Below are positions 8,557-17,561 of a DNA stretch of 64,000 bases, in pieces. This DNA is from K189A clade bacterium. Lineage in GTDB: Bacteria; Pseudomonadota; Gammaproteobacteria; Pseudomonadales; Azotimanducaceae. The notes beneath the pieces were generated by a model. It was not told the DNA's origin, did no database searches, and saw only the letters and a program-made list of their open reading frames with translations. The first letter of the stretch is position 1. The number at the start of each line of letters is the position of its first letter. Both the position numbers and the translations under genes were made by a program. The stretch lies in the NCBI GenBank assembly GCA_902613475.1, contig CACMHG010000006.1:1-64000 (forward strand), written 5' to 3'.

Positions 8557-9360
8557 CTATCCCTGTGAGCGCAGGTATCGAAGGAGTTTTTCGTCGCAGT
8601 AGTCGTGAGTATCCAGAACTAGCCGCTCCTGCAGAAGCTGGAGCTGATGCATAAAGAACATCAGTATGATGCTTATTACCAGGGCTATGAAAGTTGAGTT
8701 AAAAGCGACCCCTAAACTTGTCGTTACGCCAGCTATATCGCCTTCGACCGCTCTATATGCTTGACCTAATGCATCGCTTATACCGCGAACCGTTCCGATA
8801 AAACCGATAGATGGTATGGCCCAAGCTATATACCTGATCATGGCGAGTTCGCTATCCAACCGGTCGGATTCGTTTTCACAAATCGAGCCGACGGCGTCAG
8901 AAACGTCTTGTATGTTTCGGGTCGAGGCGAACCGATTCAAAGCAACAAGCAGAGCTCTCGGCAGCAACGCTTTCTGAGTTTCCTCAGCGAGGGCTTGGAG
9001 TGGCCGGGTATATGTTCTCGTGTCTTCGGGTAATATGTTCACGCCGTCGGAGACTGGGATAAATTCATGTCCTAACAGAGCTTGTTCCCTGAAAATTCTC
9101 CTCGCTTTAAAACCCATTATCGATAGCGCCCACAGCATAAGAATAAAGCACGACTCTTGCTCGTAGTCTTTAACGACAACGTAAAACGAGCGATCCTCCT
9201 CATAGAGGTCGCCTTTTTGCTCAATTAGAGCCGCTCTTTCTTGAAGTGCAGCAGTAGCATTAGGCCGGACAATTGTCTGATACATCAAATGCACAACAAT
9301 CACCGATGCAACAAGTGCGGCTACCTGAAAAACCAACTCAATGGGAAGAGTTTTCTTCAT
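8557..9360 (-). CDS. MotA/TolQ/ExbB-family proton channel subunit
   Basis: 267 residues with hydrophobic helices at about 8-30, 70-84, 178-195 and 215-238. The family signature is clear: IPSIGFIGTVRG at 182-193, with the conserved GTV at the start of the third helix, and TTSLGVAFNSTFIALVIS at 213-230, with the polar Thr/Ser residues that line the channel. Proteins of this family form a pentamer around a TolR/ExbD/MotB dimer and turn proton flow into motion. The operon provides two candidate partners with a TolR-like Asp helix. The segment between helices 1 and 2 (residues 31-65) is charged. The ATG lies 36 bp after the preceding small gene. Confidence 0.92.
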   Translation of the reverse strand: MKKTLPIELVFQVAALVASVIVVHLMYQTIVRPNATAALQERAALIEQKGDLYEEDRSFYVVVKDYEQESCFILMLWALSIMGFKARRIFREQALLGHEFIPVSDGVNILPEDTRTYTRPLQALAEETQKALLPRALLVALNRFASTRNIQDVSDAVGSICENESDRLDSELAMIRYIAWAIPSIGFIGTVRGISDALGQAYRAVEGDIAGVTTSLGVAFNSTFIALVISIILMFFMHQLQLLQERLVLDTHDYCDEKLLRYLRSQG

Positions 9361-9396
9361 GATCTGCCTCCGAATCGCTTGGTCAGTGATTTCGAG

Positions 9397-9690
9397 TTAA
9401 ATATCTGTAGGTAGCGGCGCGGCAAAATCTTCAGAAATCGCCTCGCTCGGCTTAAAAATGTTCTTATCACCCTTCGCTGCCACCGTATCTTTGACCAAGA
9501 CGGGCGCTCGGCTATCTGCATTAGCGTCTCGCTGCGCTGCTCCGAGGTTTGGCAATGTGGGCGACTCTGTCTCTTCAACAGCGGCGACGCCTTTATCGAA
9601 TTCGTCTCGGTCTTCTTCCGAAATTGATGCGGAAGCATCAACGAGAAAGGAAAGGTAAATTAAGATTGCTCCTATTAATTTAGAAGTCAT
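9397..9690 (-). CDS. small exported protein of unknown function
   Basis: 97 residues with a good signal peptide (hydrophobic residues 5-16, probable cleavage after ASA near residue 22). The mature part is short, acidic and probably unstructured (EEDRDEFDKGVAAVEE, then Ala/Asp-rich sequence). No domain is recognised. An overlapping frame on the same strand at 9357-9641 is basic and has no signal, so I prefer this frame. It fits the spacing of the operon: 16 bp after the PEGA/FGE-like gene and 36 bp before the TolQ-like gene. A periplasmic accessory of that complex is possible. Confidence 0.6.
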   Translation of the reverse strand: MTSKLIGAILIYLSFLVDASASISEEDRDEFDKGVAAVEETESPTLPNLGAAQRDANADSRAPVLVKDTVAAKGDKNIFKPSEAISEDFAAPLPTDI

Positions 9691-9706
9691 GTTCTCTACC
9701 TCCAGT

Positions 9707-11803
9707 TTATTCTGCGTAACGCGCTATTCTGAAGCCGAGATCCTGTCGCCCTGCTATTCCGTAGTCCCTAAAAGAGAGTCTTAACTCTGTAATAGTCCCG
9801 TGCATCCAGCTTGCTCCGCGTATCACGCGATATTCTCCTTTACTTGGTCCTAGATAATCTTCCACAGGTTCATCGCTGGGAATCTCATAGATATCATGCA
9901 CCCATTCGGCAACGTTTCCCCCGAGATCGTAGAATCCTCGCTGATTGGCGTCGTAGGTTCCTACAGGTGCAGATGCCACGTAGTTGTCATTGTAGCCAAA
10001 TATCACACGACCGATCTTGTTTGCTGCACTTCTATCCGCATAATTTTCGAAGCGTGCAGGAGGTGGTAAAGACTTCCCCCAAGGGAATTGGAGTTGTTCA
10101 TTCGCATCGGATTTCTCTTCGGGAAAAGTTCTGGCAGCCCACGCCCACTCCGCCTCGGTAGGTAATCGATACCCAAGTGCTTCTTTGTTCACACCAACAA
10201 CTTTAGAAAATTCAATATCGTAAAATGGCTCAAGCTTGTCTTGGATGGAAAGCCAGTTACAGTAGGCTGCGGCTTCGTTCCAACTGATCTGGGTAGCCGG
10301 CTGATCGTCTTCGTTTAATGAAATTTCATCGAATTTTCCAGAATCGTGGCCAGACGCAAAAGCTCGGAACTCTGCATTTGTCACCTCTTTTTCAGATAGA
10401 TAAAACAAACGACTGAAATTCGCCTTCCGCAAAGTCTCATTTGCCCTTCGTCCAGGTTCACGCCTCGAAGCTCCCATCAACAGTTCACTGCCATTTTGCA
10501 GTCGTAGAGTTTGACCAACCTTTGTAACGATCGTCGGTCTGAGCGAAGCAATTCGAGCTTCTTCGAGAGTTAATAATCTGACTTGTAGCGTCTGATCGAC
10601 CTCCACCATAGGAGTAAAATCTGTCCTATAGTCTGCGAAGCCCTCTTTCTTTATCGCAATCACATACTCATCCATGGGTAACACGAGGTCCTTCTGGCCG
10701 AAAAAAGAGTCTAGCCTCTTTCCGTTCAACGTAATCTGCGCGTCTGGCGGCGAGGTCTCAAGTCGCAGATTGCCGGTCAACCGAGGCAATACGATGGATC
10801 TATCATTGTAACTGCCCTTCTTTAAGTTAAGGCGTTCTTGGAAAGGCGCATGGTCGCGAGCAAACACAAACAAACGTTGATTAGCAAGCGACGCCAAATC
10901 GACCTCTACGGGAGTTGCTCCAATATAGTTTCCATCTATAGCAACAAAGGCTCCAGATGGAACGCTCGATACGCGCAGCTGGGCGTCCGCTTTTTCTAAC
11001 GAGGCGACTTGAAGTTTTCGATCTCTACCAGGCTCGGAAAATATCTGTCTTCGATGGGCTTTAAATCCACGCAGCTGCAATTCGATCTGCCTTTCCCCAG
11101 CCAAAACTTCAACTTCCTGTGGAGTGGTTAACCCCGTAGCCTGACCGTCGATCATAATCTCCGCACCCATAGGACGACTATCAATGAAAATTTTCGACCA
11201 GTTTGGAAGCAGTTCAATCGCTATGCTTTGCAGTTGGCCCTTTCCATCGATCTCCACGGTATTTCGAGCTTCTTGATAACGAGGGTGTCGCGCCATTAAC
11301 TCGTGAACGCCCGCAGGAAGACGCAGTACGAGCTTGCCGCTAATAGCTTTTGTCCAGGATTGGAGACCTTCTACCTGAAACAAAGCATCTTCGGGCGTTA
11401 CCTCAATGCCAAGGAGACCGGGTGTTGGGGTTAGGTCGAAGGATAAGGTCTGATTCCTTTCATCATTCACCTCAAATTTTGAGGAGAAAGTTTCATAACC
11501 TTCGGCCCTGGCAACCACCTCATATTCTCCGCGCCTCAAGAGAAATACGTTACCGACCTCAATGTGAAATCCACCACTCAGAGCAATAGCCTGCGTAGGG
11601 GCCGAGAAGTTCATCCTCACGCTTTTGGCCGTAAACAAAAACCATAGTGTGAATAAAACTACCGCGATACTGGCCGCGAGCACGATCTGACCACTTGACC
11701 AACGTTTAATAATCTTCTCAGTTTGCGAAGGCTCAAACGGTATAGCCTCGATTGTGCGACGAGATTCACCTCTCTCGCTCACCGGCTTATCCTTTCCTCG
11801 CAA
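9707..11803 (-). CDS. membrane protein with PEGA repeats and an FGE/SUMF1-like domain lacking the catalytic cysteines
   Basis: 698 residues: a cytoplasmic tail, one transmembrane helix at about 38-58, then a periplasmic part with about four beta-rich PEGA-like repeats (roughly 65-127, 203-260, 275-335, 345-408), and a C-terminal FGE-sulfatase (SUMF1) domain at about 430-695. The latter is shown by YLSEKEVTNAEFRAF, GYRLPTEAEWAWAAR, FPWG, GGNVAEWV and the end DLGFRIAR. In true formylglycine-generating enzymes two cysteines follow the RGGSW motif; here the segment is RGASWMHGT and both are missing. It is thus more likely a binding or scaffold domain, as in GldJ/GldK-like proteins. The start overlaps the preceding gene by 25 bp. 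Confidence 0.88.
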   Translation of the reverse strand: MRGKDKPVSERGESRRTIEAIPFEPSQTEKIIKRWSSGQIVLAASIAVVLFTLWFLFTAKSVRMNFSAPTQAIALSGGFHIEVGNVFLLRRGEYEVVARAEGYETFSSKFEVNDERNQTLSFDLTPTPGLLGIEVTPEDALFQVEGLQSWTKAISGKLVLRLPAGVHELMARHPRYQEARNTVEIDGKGQLQSIAIELLPNWSKIFIDSRPMGAEIMIDGQATGLTTPQEVEVLAGERQIELQLRGFKAHRRQIFSEPGRDRKLQVASLEKADAQLRVSSVPSGAFVAIDGNYIGATPVEVDLASLANQRLFVFARDHAPFQERLNLKKGSYNDRSIVLPRLTGNLRLETSPPDAQITLNGKRLDSFFGQKDLVLPMDEYVIAIKKEGFADYRTDFTPMVEVDQTLQVRLLTLEEARIASLRPTIVTKVGQTLRLQNGSELLMGASRREPGRRANETLRKANFSRLFYLSEKEVTNAEFRAFASGHDSGKFDEISLNEDDQPATQISWNEAAAYCNWLSIQDKLEPFYDIEFSKVVGVNKEALGYRLPTEAEWAWAARTFPEEKSDANEQLQFPWGKSLPPPARFENYADRSAANKIGRVIFGYNDNYVASAPVGTYDANQRGFYDLGGNVAEWVHDIYEIPSDEPVEDYLGPSKGEYRVIRGASWMHGTITELRLSFRDYGIAGRQDLGFRIARYAE

Positions 11804-13332
11804 CGGATGTCAATTGGCCGCATTCCCGGCTCAACGATGACGGTTCGATATACGTCTCTACAACCGTTCTGAATACCCCTAAACGTCTGCTCTCCGACAT
11901 TCAACTCAATGGTGGTTTGTTTAAACTGACCGAGGGAACCGACACCAGATATAAAGATTTCAGTTGCGTCATCCGAATAGATCGTCACGGGTATGGGACT
12001 GCTGTATCGGTTAAGAAGATCACTTGCCTGTGTTGTGAGCGAGCGAAATTTAGGCAGCCTTCCTTTTTTCATGGTGTCAAGAATTCTTTCTGCCGACTTA
12101 AATACGTCGTTGGCCTGAGCGAATAACTTTTCGTTCGACAACTTTTCAGGCCGACTGACGATTATCTCCAACTGATCAGTTAATTCTTGGAGTTTCAAAG
12201 TATCTCGAACACCCTCGATCGCGAAAGTAGAGAAAGGGTGAGAATCTAAGACATCTTCATACAGCTTAATGGCTTCTGCCCACTCCTCAGAGGTGACGGC
12301 GGACGCCGCAGCCTTTCGACGATTTGCAATAGATATGGATTCTTCCAGCTGATTTTTGTATCGCAGACCTGCTAAAACGGTCTCGTTTTCGGGCGACAGC
12401 AGCTGAGCGGACGCAAAATATTTTTCTGCTTCATAAAGGTTTCGGTTCGCAAGCGCGGACATTCCAGAACCAATGTCTTTTTTTAAAAGCTGCTCAGATC
12501 GTTTCTGGTTGGCTTTGGCAACAAATTGGTCCAAGCCATCTGTTAGCGGGTCTAAGTTTGCTATTTTTCTGTAAACCGACAGAGCCTCTGAGTATCGATC
12601 AGCGAGTTCAAAGTTTCTGGCGTCGCGTAGTGCCTCTGCCACATCAGGCAAGACTTTTACTCTATTGCTTAGTGTCTCAAACGAACCTGTCTGAGCGCTC
12701 AGCTCAACAGCTTCAGCAAGCAATCGATTTGCTTGCTCGACAGCTAGTGAGTCAATACTTTTTTCAAGCTCATCCGAAAGTTTGGCCAATATTCGATTCG
12801 CTTGGTCGGACGCTGCTTCAACGATTTCTAAGGCAGTCAAATAGCTATCGCTTGCTCCGGCGAAGTCATTCTCAAGGAACAGCTCGTCGCCCCTTAATGC
12901 GATGTTTTGCGCATCCGCTAGTTCTGAAAGTGAAAGGACCTCGAGATTTATAATTTTCTGAAGCGCTTGGTAAGCCTCAACATAAGAAGACAAAGATTGC
13001 TCTGCCAAATTCTTCGATTTTTCGAGGTTTGAGGAAGCGAACGGCGCAAGAGGTTCAACACTCGCTCGAGTCGGGGAATCCCCGCCAATGTTTTGCTGGG
13101 GCTGCACTGTGTCTGCTGTCGTCAGTTTTTGAGGAGAGACTAGATACGAAAAGTACAGAACCAGCGCGCTGACAGCTAACACTGCCACTGATAAGCCAGC
13201 AAGCAACAGTCTTGTGCGCATGTCTAGTTTGTCGAGAAAAGTTTGGCCAGTGCCCGTCCCCGAATATACAGGTTCGCTCAGATTCGGCGTGACTAATGTG
13301 ATTGGCGTTCGTGCAGTGTCTTGACTACTCAT
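11779..13332 (-). CDS. single-pass membrane protein with TPR-like helical repeats
   Basis: 517 residues. A Ser/Thr/Pro-rich cytoplasmic tail of about 35 residues precedes a transmembrane helix at about 42-68. The periplasmic part is almost wholly helical and rich in Ala, Leu and Glu, with TPR-like units such as ALEIVEAASDQANRILAKL, a segment at DARNFELADRYSEALSVYRK and one at EAEKYFASAQLLSPEN. The last 80 residues look beta-rich (PIPVTIYSDDATEIFISG) and resemble a PEGA-like end. No enzyme motif is seen. It overlaps the PEGA/FGE-like gene, so the two are likely to be made together and may contact each other in the periplasm. Confidence 0.8.
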   Translation of the reverse strand: MSSQDTARTPITLVTPNLSEPVYSGTGTGQTFLDKLDMRTRLLLAGLSVAVLAVSALVLYFSYLVSPQKLTTADTVQPQQNIGGDSPTRASVEPLAPFASSNLEKSKNLAEQSLSSYVEAYQALQKIINLEVLSLSELADAQNIALRGDELFLENDFAGASDSYLTALEIVEAASDQANRILAKLSDELEKSIDSLAVEQANRLLAEAVELSAQTGSFETLSNRVKVLPDVAEALRDARNFELADRYSEALSVYRKIANLDPLTDGLDQFVAKANQKRSEQLLKKDIGSGMSALANRNLYEAEKYFASAQLLSPENETVLAGLRYKNQLEESISIANRRKAAASAVTSEEWAEAIKLYEDVLDSHPFSTFAIEGVRDTLKLQELTDQLEIIVSRPEKLSNEKLFAQANDVFKSAERILDTMKKGRLPKFRSLTTQASDLLNRYSSPIPVTIYSDDATEIFISGVGSLGQFKQTTIELNVGEQTFRGIQNGCRDVYRTVIVEPGMRPIDIRCEERISR

Positions 13333-13378
13333 CTTTGCCGCGAGTCCCTATCGTCGCTTAGCGCTAAAAGTGTATCGG

Positions 13379-14614
13379 CTAAGGTCTGATGCCCCGAAGC
13401 TTCGCCTCTGGTCGTGCATCTTCGTCGAGGAAGGCCTTGCTGCCCCAGTCCTCCATATAAATTTTTTTGAGAATCTTGCGCAATTCTGTGTATTGCTCGT
13501 CCAGCGTCCCGTTGAGCCTTATTGTTTCATTTTCCAAATCCAAGGTCGTAGGCAAAAGTTCGTCCTCTGCCGCACTTCCTATTTCTCTGAGCTTGTCTGC
13601 ATACTGCGCGGCCTCTTGCCGTTTTTGCAGTCCTCTCATGATCAAAGTCGCTCCGCCTGCAACACCGGCAACACCTCCTGCATCTACGAAAGCATTATCG
13701 CTTTCGTAGATAGCTGCAACGCTACCTGCAATGGCCGCTGTTCCCGCTAGAAGGCGGCGACGGGCCTGCTGCCTAAGTTTTTTGTACTCAATTGCGTCGT
13801 TGTAACTCGCTTTCCTCCAAGCATCGTACACTGGGGAAATTTGAGACTGGAAGTTTTTATAGTGTCCGTCCATAGTATCGATAAACAAGTATTCTCGTTC
13901 CTTTACTTTTTGCACTTGTACGAAAAGCGGGTCCGTCTCTGCAGGCAATCTATCAAGAAAGTAGCGTCCCCCAGTGCTCGTTAGCGCGCTAGCAAAAGCG
14001 TCTGGCGCAAAGGCTGCCGCGAATCTGACTTCTGATGTGGAGCGAATTTGCCGGAGATCTTCCCCGTCTAAGTTTTTTCTATACGCGAGCAAATCGTCTG
14101 CGAACCTAGTATAGAGACCCTGAAACGCATCTACCCCAGGCGGCAAACCCGCTTCGTAACCATATTTGCTCGCCAATTCTCGGTAATTCCTTGAAAACCA
14201 CTCCAATCCGGTGGCATCTGTAACTGTAAATTCAACCGCTAGCTCCTCTCCGGTCGATGAAAGTATTTTTCCTTCGACCAGCAGATCTACCGCATCACTT
14301 TCTCTTGGCAGCATCCTTACCGCACCCCAGTTGCCCGAGGACTCCAGCATGTTTTTTACCAAATAAGCGATGTAGCTCGATTCTGCTTGTCGTATCTCTG
14401 GTAAGACGATCTGCTCTATGCGCTCGTCGTAATCTTCAGGGACATTCGCAGAAAGTGCCTTTATTCCGATGTCTAAAAGTTCGGCTTCTTGTTGGACCCC
14501 CTGATACCGATCGGGTGGACTCAAATCCATGGTTCGAACGGTTTCAGTGACGCAACCAGGATATAAGGTCACAACAAGTAGACAGACGCAGCATTTTTGA
14601 ATGACGACTTTCAT
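13379..14614 (-). CDS. predicted outer-membrane lipoprotein of unknown function
   Basis: 411 residues. The N-terminus has a hydrophobic core followed by the lipobox YPGC (Cys about residue 21). The mature protein is mixed alpha/beta, with ESDAVDLLVEGKILSSTG recalling periplasmic domains of outer-membrane accessory lipoproteins, and then a helical region. Around residue 295-330 an Ala/Gly-rich hydrophobic stretch (ARRRLLAGTAAIAGSVAAIY, then GVAGVAGGATLIM) may insert in a membrane or form a helical hairpin. No named family is recognised. It lies 46 bp before the TPR-like membrane protein gene in the envelope operon. Confidence 0.75.
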   Translation of the reverse strand: MKVVIQKCCVCLLVVTLYPGCVTETVRTMDLSPPDRYQGVQQEAELLDIGIKALSANVPEDYDERIEQIVLPEIRQAESSYIAYLVKNMLESSGNWGAVRMLPRESDAVDLLVEGKILSSTGEELAVEFTVTDATGLEWFSRNYRELASKYGYEAGLPPGVDAFQGLYTRFADDLLAYRKNLDGEDLRQIRSTSEVRFAAAFAPDAFASALTSTGGRYFLDRLPAETDPLFVQVQKVKEREYLFIDTMDGHYKNFQSQISPVYDAWRKASYNDAIEYKKLRQQARRRLLAGTAAIAGSVAAIYESDNAFVDAGGVAGVAGGATLIMRGLQKRQEAAQYADKLREIGSAAEDELLPTTLDLENETIRLNGTLDEQYTELRKILKKIYMEDWGSKAFLDEDARPEAKLRGIRP

Positions 14615-14664
14615 ATTCGTCGTAAATTGCTCCCGAAAAATTGACTAAGGGTTTTCGAGCTCAT

Positions 14665-15489
14665 CTACGCCCCACTATTCTTGTAGCGCTCGAACTCCTT
14701 CCAGAGCTTCTCCCTTAACTCAGGATCCGATTCTTGCATTGCAGCCTCGCGCAATTGCCTCGCGATAATATCGTCGTCCCTAGCATCTGGTAGCTTGGGC
14801 AAGGCTTCTGATGCACCGCTCGCAGCACTCGGTGAGAGGCGGACTGCAGAATCAACAACCTTTACGCTCGGGGCCGTTTTAGTCTCATCGCTGGACTTTG
14901 CGGTGCCGCTCTGTGTGCTTCCTAGCGGGCGAGAATTAGCGCGATTCTTGCTGATCACCTCCCTCTCAGCCAAAATATTTCCATCAATATCTTCCAATAT
15001 TCCGTTCAGTTCTCTTTCGGTGGACGAACTCGTTTCTCGAACATCGCTCCTTTGTCGCGGAGAAGCCGCACTCACACCCTTTTCCGAACGAGCTCCTTTT
15101 GTCGTCGTATTACTTGTCTGCCAACCAATGTCGTCAGCTGTTGGGCCGCGTTTGCCAACTTGATTCAGCCAATCGTCTTCTACACCCTCCAGGCCACTCG
15201 GCGCGTTTCGCTGGCCATTGTTGTCCTTCCTTGCATTACTGGCTTGCGACCCTGTTTTGGGTTGGCTTTGTTGCCCACCCGATGAACTGGTGCCTTTCTT
15301 TTTACTATCGCTGGGATTTGACTGAGAGCTCGATGGTGCCGATGGCTGGGATGAGCTTTGACTTGTTTGAGAAGGTGGAGTTTGTGTCGAACTTGGCATC
15401 CTCGTTATTGGCGCACACGCCTGCATAAGAAAAACTAGGTAAATGATGACAAGGCATTTAGTCGTTCGGGGAGAGAGCGTTAACGTCAT
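14665..15489 (-). CDS. low-complexity lipoprotein with a Ser/Gln/Pro linker
   Basis: About 274 residues from the ATG at 15489, which overlaps the TGA of the preceding gene (ATGA) and is therefore preferred over an ATG 12 bp upstream. The N-terminus is a signal peptide with the lipobox MQAC. The next 70 residues are almost only Ser, Gln, Pro, Lys, Gly and Thr, a flexible linker of the kind that lets a lipoprotein reach across the periplasm. A helical end (PDARDDDIIARQLREAAMQE, then WKEFERYKNSGA) could be the interacting part. The function is unknown; it is coupled to the TPR/TonB-C-like gene. Confidence 0.72.
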   Translation of the reverse strand: MTLTLSPRTTKCLVIIYLVFLMQACAPITRMPSSTQTPPSQTSQSSSQPSAPSSSQSNPSDSKKKGTSSSGGQQSQPKTGSQASNARKDNNGQRNAPSGLEGVEDDWLNQVGKRGPTADDIGWQTSNTTTKGARSEKGVSAASPRQRSDVRETSSSTERELNGILEDIDGNILAEREVISKNRANSRPLGSTQSGTAKSSDETKTAPSVKVVDSAVRLSPSAASGASEALPKLPDARDDDIIARQLREAAMQESDPELREKLWKEFERYKNSGA

Positions 15490-17075
15490 GATGCAGTCCA
15501 AGGCTGTCGTTGGAATAATTGCGAGTCAGTAGAGTCCGAAACAAACGCTGATGCTTCAGGTAAAGATGCGGCGCCGTCTTCATCGACGTTCTTATCCTCT
15601 ATGTTCTGACTTTCGTCCTTTTCTCTATTAGAGCGACTGGGGAAAAAGGGGTATTGGTAGAGATATTCGAAATTTTCGAATGCCACGGGCGCTCCATCCA
15701 TTAACGCTGGTCGAAATACAGCGGAAAGAATGCTTTTTCGAACTTTGAAAACCATGTTCGATCCCGGAGAGGTTGAAACAGTTTTTATTTTTCTCACTCT
15801 ACCATTAGATCGAATATCAAAAGACAGTTTCACGAAGCCGACCTCCTGTGGAAGGCGATCTTCCTCGGATGGTGCTTTCGCGGGAATGATTTTCGGACTG
15901 AGCAAAAGCACTGGTTCGTTCGTTGAAGACGACCGTGATTCGGGCAATACCTGCTGGACTTCATGTGCTCGCATGTAGAGTTTTGCCGCGCTCTGCGATT
16001 TTTCAAAGATCAGCAGCCAATCTGCGAGTTGGACTATAGCTTCTCGCAAATTCTGTGCCGCAAGATCGAACTCCGGATCGCGTTTTTGATCCTCAAATTT
16101 TTCCGACGGAGCGACGCGTGCAGTCTTATCGACCAATTTCGGTCCTACTGAGCTTTCAGATTCCAATTCATCGTCTGAATGCAACGGCAGTGGCTCCAGA
16201 GCCGCATTCTTAGCGTTTAATGACTCCAAAACATCAAATTTTTTTTGACGTATAGATAATGCCTGTTCCAGTGCTTTCTTACCAATGACGAAATTTCGAT
16301 TGGTTGTTGCCGTGTTCATTTCATACTGACGATATATGTCGGCCGTACTGCGGGTCGGCACAACTGCCAAATCAAGACGTGCATCTGTCCTATTTTTACT
16401 CGCGGGAAAGTGCTCGTTCAGATACGTTTTTGCTAGCCCGAATAGAAATGGTACTGCGAGCTCTTCATCCACATCGACGTTATTTGCAAGCTCGCGTAAT
16501 CCACGACCATACATTTCTCGCGCCGCTAAATGATTGCCCACGATTTCGTAGTTTTCGGCGAGCCGTGCCAATGGGCTTAAAATCGACAGCGGATCTTCAC
16601 CTTTGTTCCTTTCCGCCATCTCAAAGGCATACTCCTCTCGGTCTATCCATTTGCCATAATTTCCAATAGCACGATAGCTCTTTGCTTGTTCGTAAACATT
16701 TTCTATCTGTGAGCCTGTGAAAAGACCTCTTTGAACTCGGGCTATGTGTATCGCTTCATCGAAGGCCATAATCGCGCTTTGGTGGTCGCCCAGGGACGCG
16801 AGAGCTTTACCGCGCAGAGCTAGGGGTTCAATCAACTCTTCACTGTCACTGCCAAATTGATCTGTGAGGCTCTGTAAGACATCGTCCAATTGTGGTATCG
16901 CTTCTGCTGCCTCACCACGATTGATGCTTTCGGTCGCCGCCTGCATTAGAGAAGTCGGGCCGGCTTGTGCATGAGCGACCGGTATTAAAGTTGAGGCAAC
17001 GGCACAGATCAGGCCGAACGAAATCATCACAACATACGGCTGCGAGACAAGATTTGGACTTATCATCTGCTTCAT
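15486..17075 (-). CDS. exported TPR protein with TonB-C-like domain
   Basis: 529 residues and the first gene of the envelope operon. A signal peptide ends near AHAQA (residue 38). Residues 40-220 form TPR units (ALRGKALASLGDHQSAIMAF is one consensus-like repeat). After a charged middle region, residues about 410-475 have the pattern of a TonB C-terminal domain: VGFVKLSFDIRSNGRVRKIK, then a helix and FRPALMDGAPV. TonB-C domains contact outer-membrane proteins. There is no N-terminal TonB anchor helix, so it would be a periplasmic protein. It may be the part that links the motor to an outer-membrane partner (inference). Confidence 0.82.
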   Translation of the reverse strand: MKQMISPNLVSQPYVVMISFGLICAVASTLIPVAHAQAGPTSLMQAATESINRGEAAEAIPQLDDVLQSLTDQFGSDSEELIEPLALRGKALASLGDHQSAIMAFDEAIHIARVQRGLFTGSQIENVYEQAKSYRAIGNYGKWIDREEYAFEMAERNKGEDPLSILSPLARLAENYEIVGNHLAAREMYGRGLRELANNVDVDEELAVPFLFGLAKTYLNEHFPASKNRTDARLDLAVVPTRSTADIYRQYEMNTATTNRNFVIGKKALEQALSIRQKKFDVLESLNAKNAALEPLPLHSDDELESESSVGPKLVDKTARVAPSEKFEDQKRDPEFDLAAQNLREAIVQLADWLLIFEKSQSAAKLYMRAHEVQQVLPESRSSSTNEPVLLLSPKIIPAKAPSEEDRLPQEVGFVKLSFDIRSNGRVRKIKTVSTSPGSNMVFKVRKSILSAVFRPALMDGAPVAFENFEYLYQYPFFPSRSNREKDESQNIEDKNVDEDGAASLPEASAFVSDSTDSQLFQRQPWTAS

Positions 17076-17561
17076 GTAATCGACGCTTAGTGGCTTACAA
17101 ATCGGGCCTCGAAGGTTTTCCCTCTAAACGGAGTGTGTCAAGAAAATTAGAAAGCTCTGATCGTGTAATTCAGTGACAGGCTTTCACCATCTATTATCTC
17201 GGCTCCAGCCCAATGATTGATTCGTTTAATCATTTGCTAGAACATCCATCAGTAAAAAGACTTGCAACGTAATCCTTCTTACACGTAACTCTGTTTTTCG
17301 TCTTGCGCGCGGGTCGTTTCTTTACTGACCAAAAAGAGCCATTGATTACCCAGTGGAGCAAGCTCGCGACCTCACACGATTTCGAGGATATCAGGCTAGC
17401 ACCCTAGATTCGCGTCCGTTACGATTAACGGTAGTGGACTAATTTTAAACATTTATCAAACGTTTTTACTGTATGCACGACGACCTTGTTATGAGCACCT
17501 TTTTCGAATAACAAACGCCGAGAGCGTTCAGTGCTAAACTCGGAAGCAGGCAGCCCGAATC
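17076..17561. other. divergent intergenic region with an AT-rich dyad
   Basis: 486 bp between the envelope operon (minus) and a small exported-protein gene (plus); it must hold both promoters. It is AT-rich. The clearest element is an inverted repeat AATGATT (17212-17218) / AATCATT (17228-17234) with a 9-bp centre, a possible operator for the operon. A TTGACA hexamer on the minus strand (17136-17141) has only a poor -10 partner, so I do not call a promoter. I see no coding sequence or RNA gene. Confidence 0.5.

Noticed and set aside
9357..9641. Basic 94-residue frame on the minus strand
   Set aside because: It overlaps the frame at 9397-9690, which has a signal peptide and fits the operon spacing.
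2378..17075. Zorya-type defence or type IX secretion/gliding system
   Set aside because: There is a TolQ/MotA-like channel and an FGE-like protein, but no ZorB with OmpA domain, no ZorC/D/E, and no Por/Gld/Spr core proteins.
17113..17141. Sigma-70 promoter with TTGACA for the envelope operon
   Set aside because: The -35 is perfect but the hexamer at the right distance (AAACCT) matches the -10 consensus poorly.
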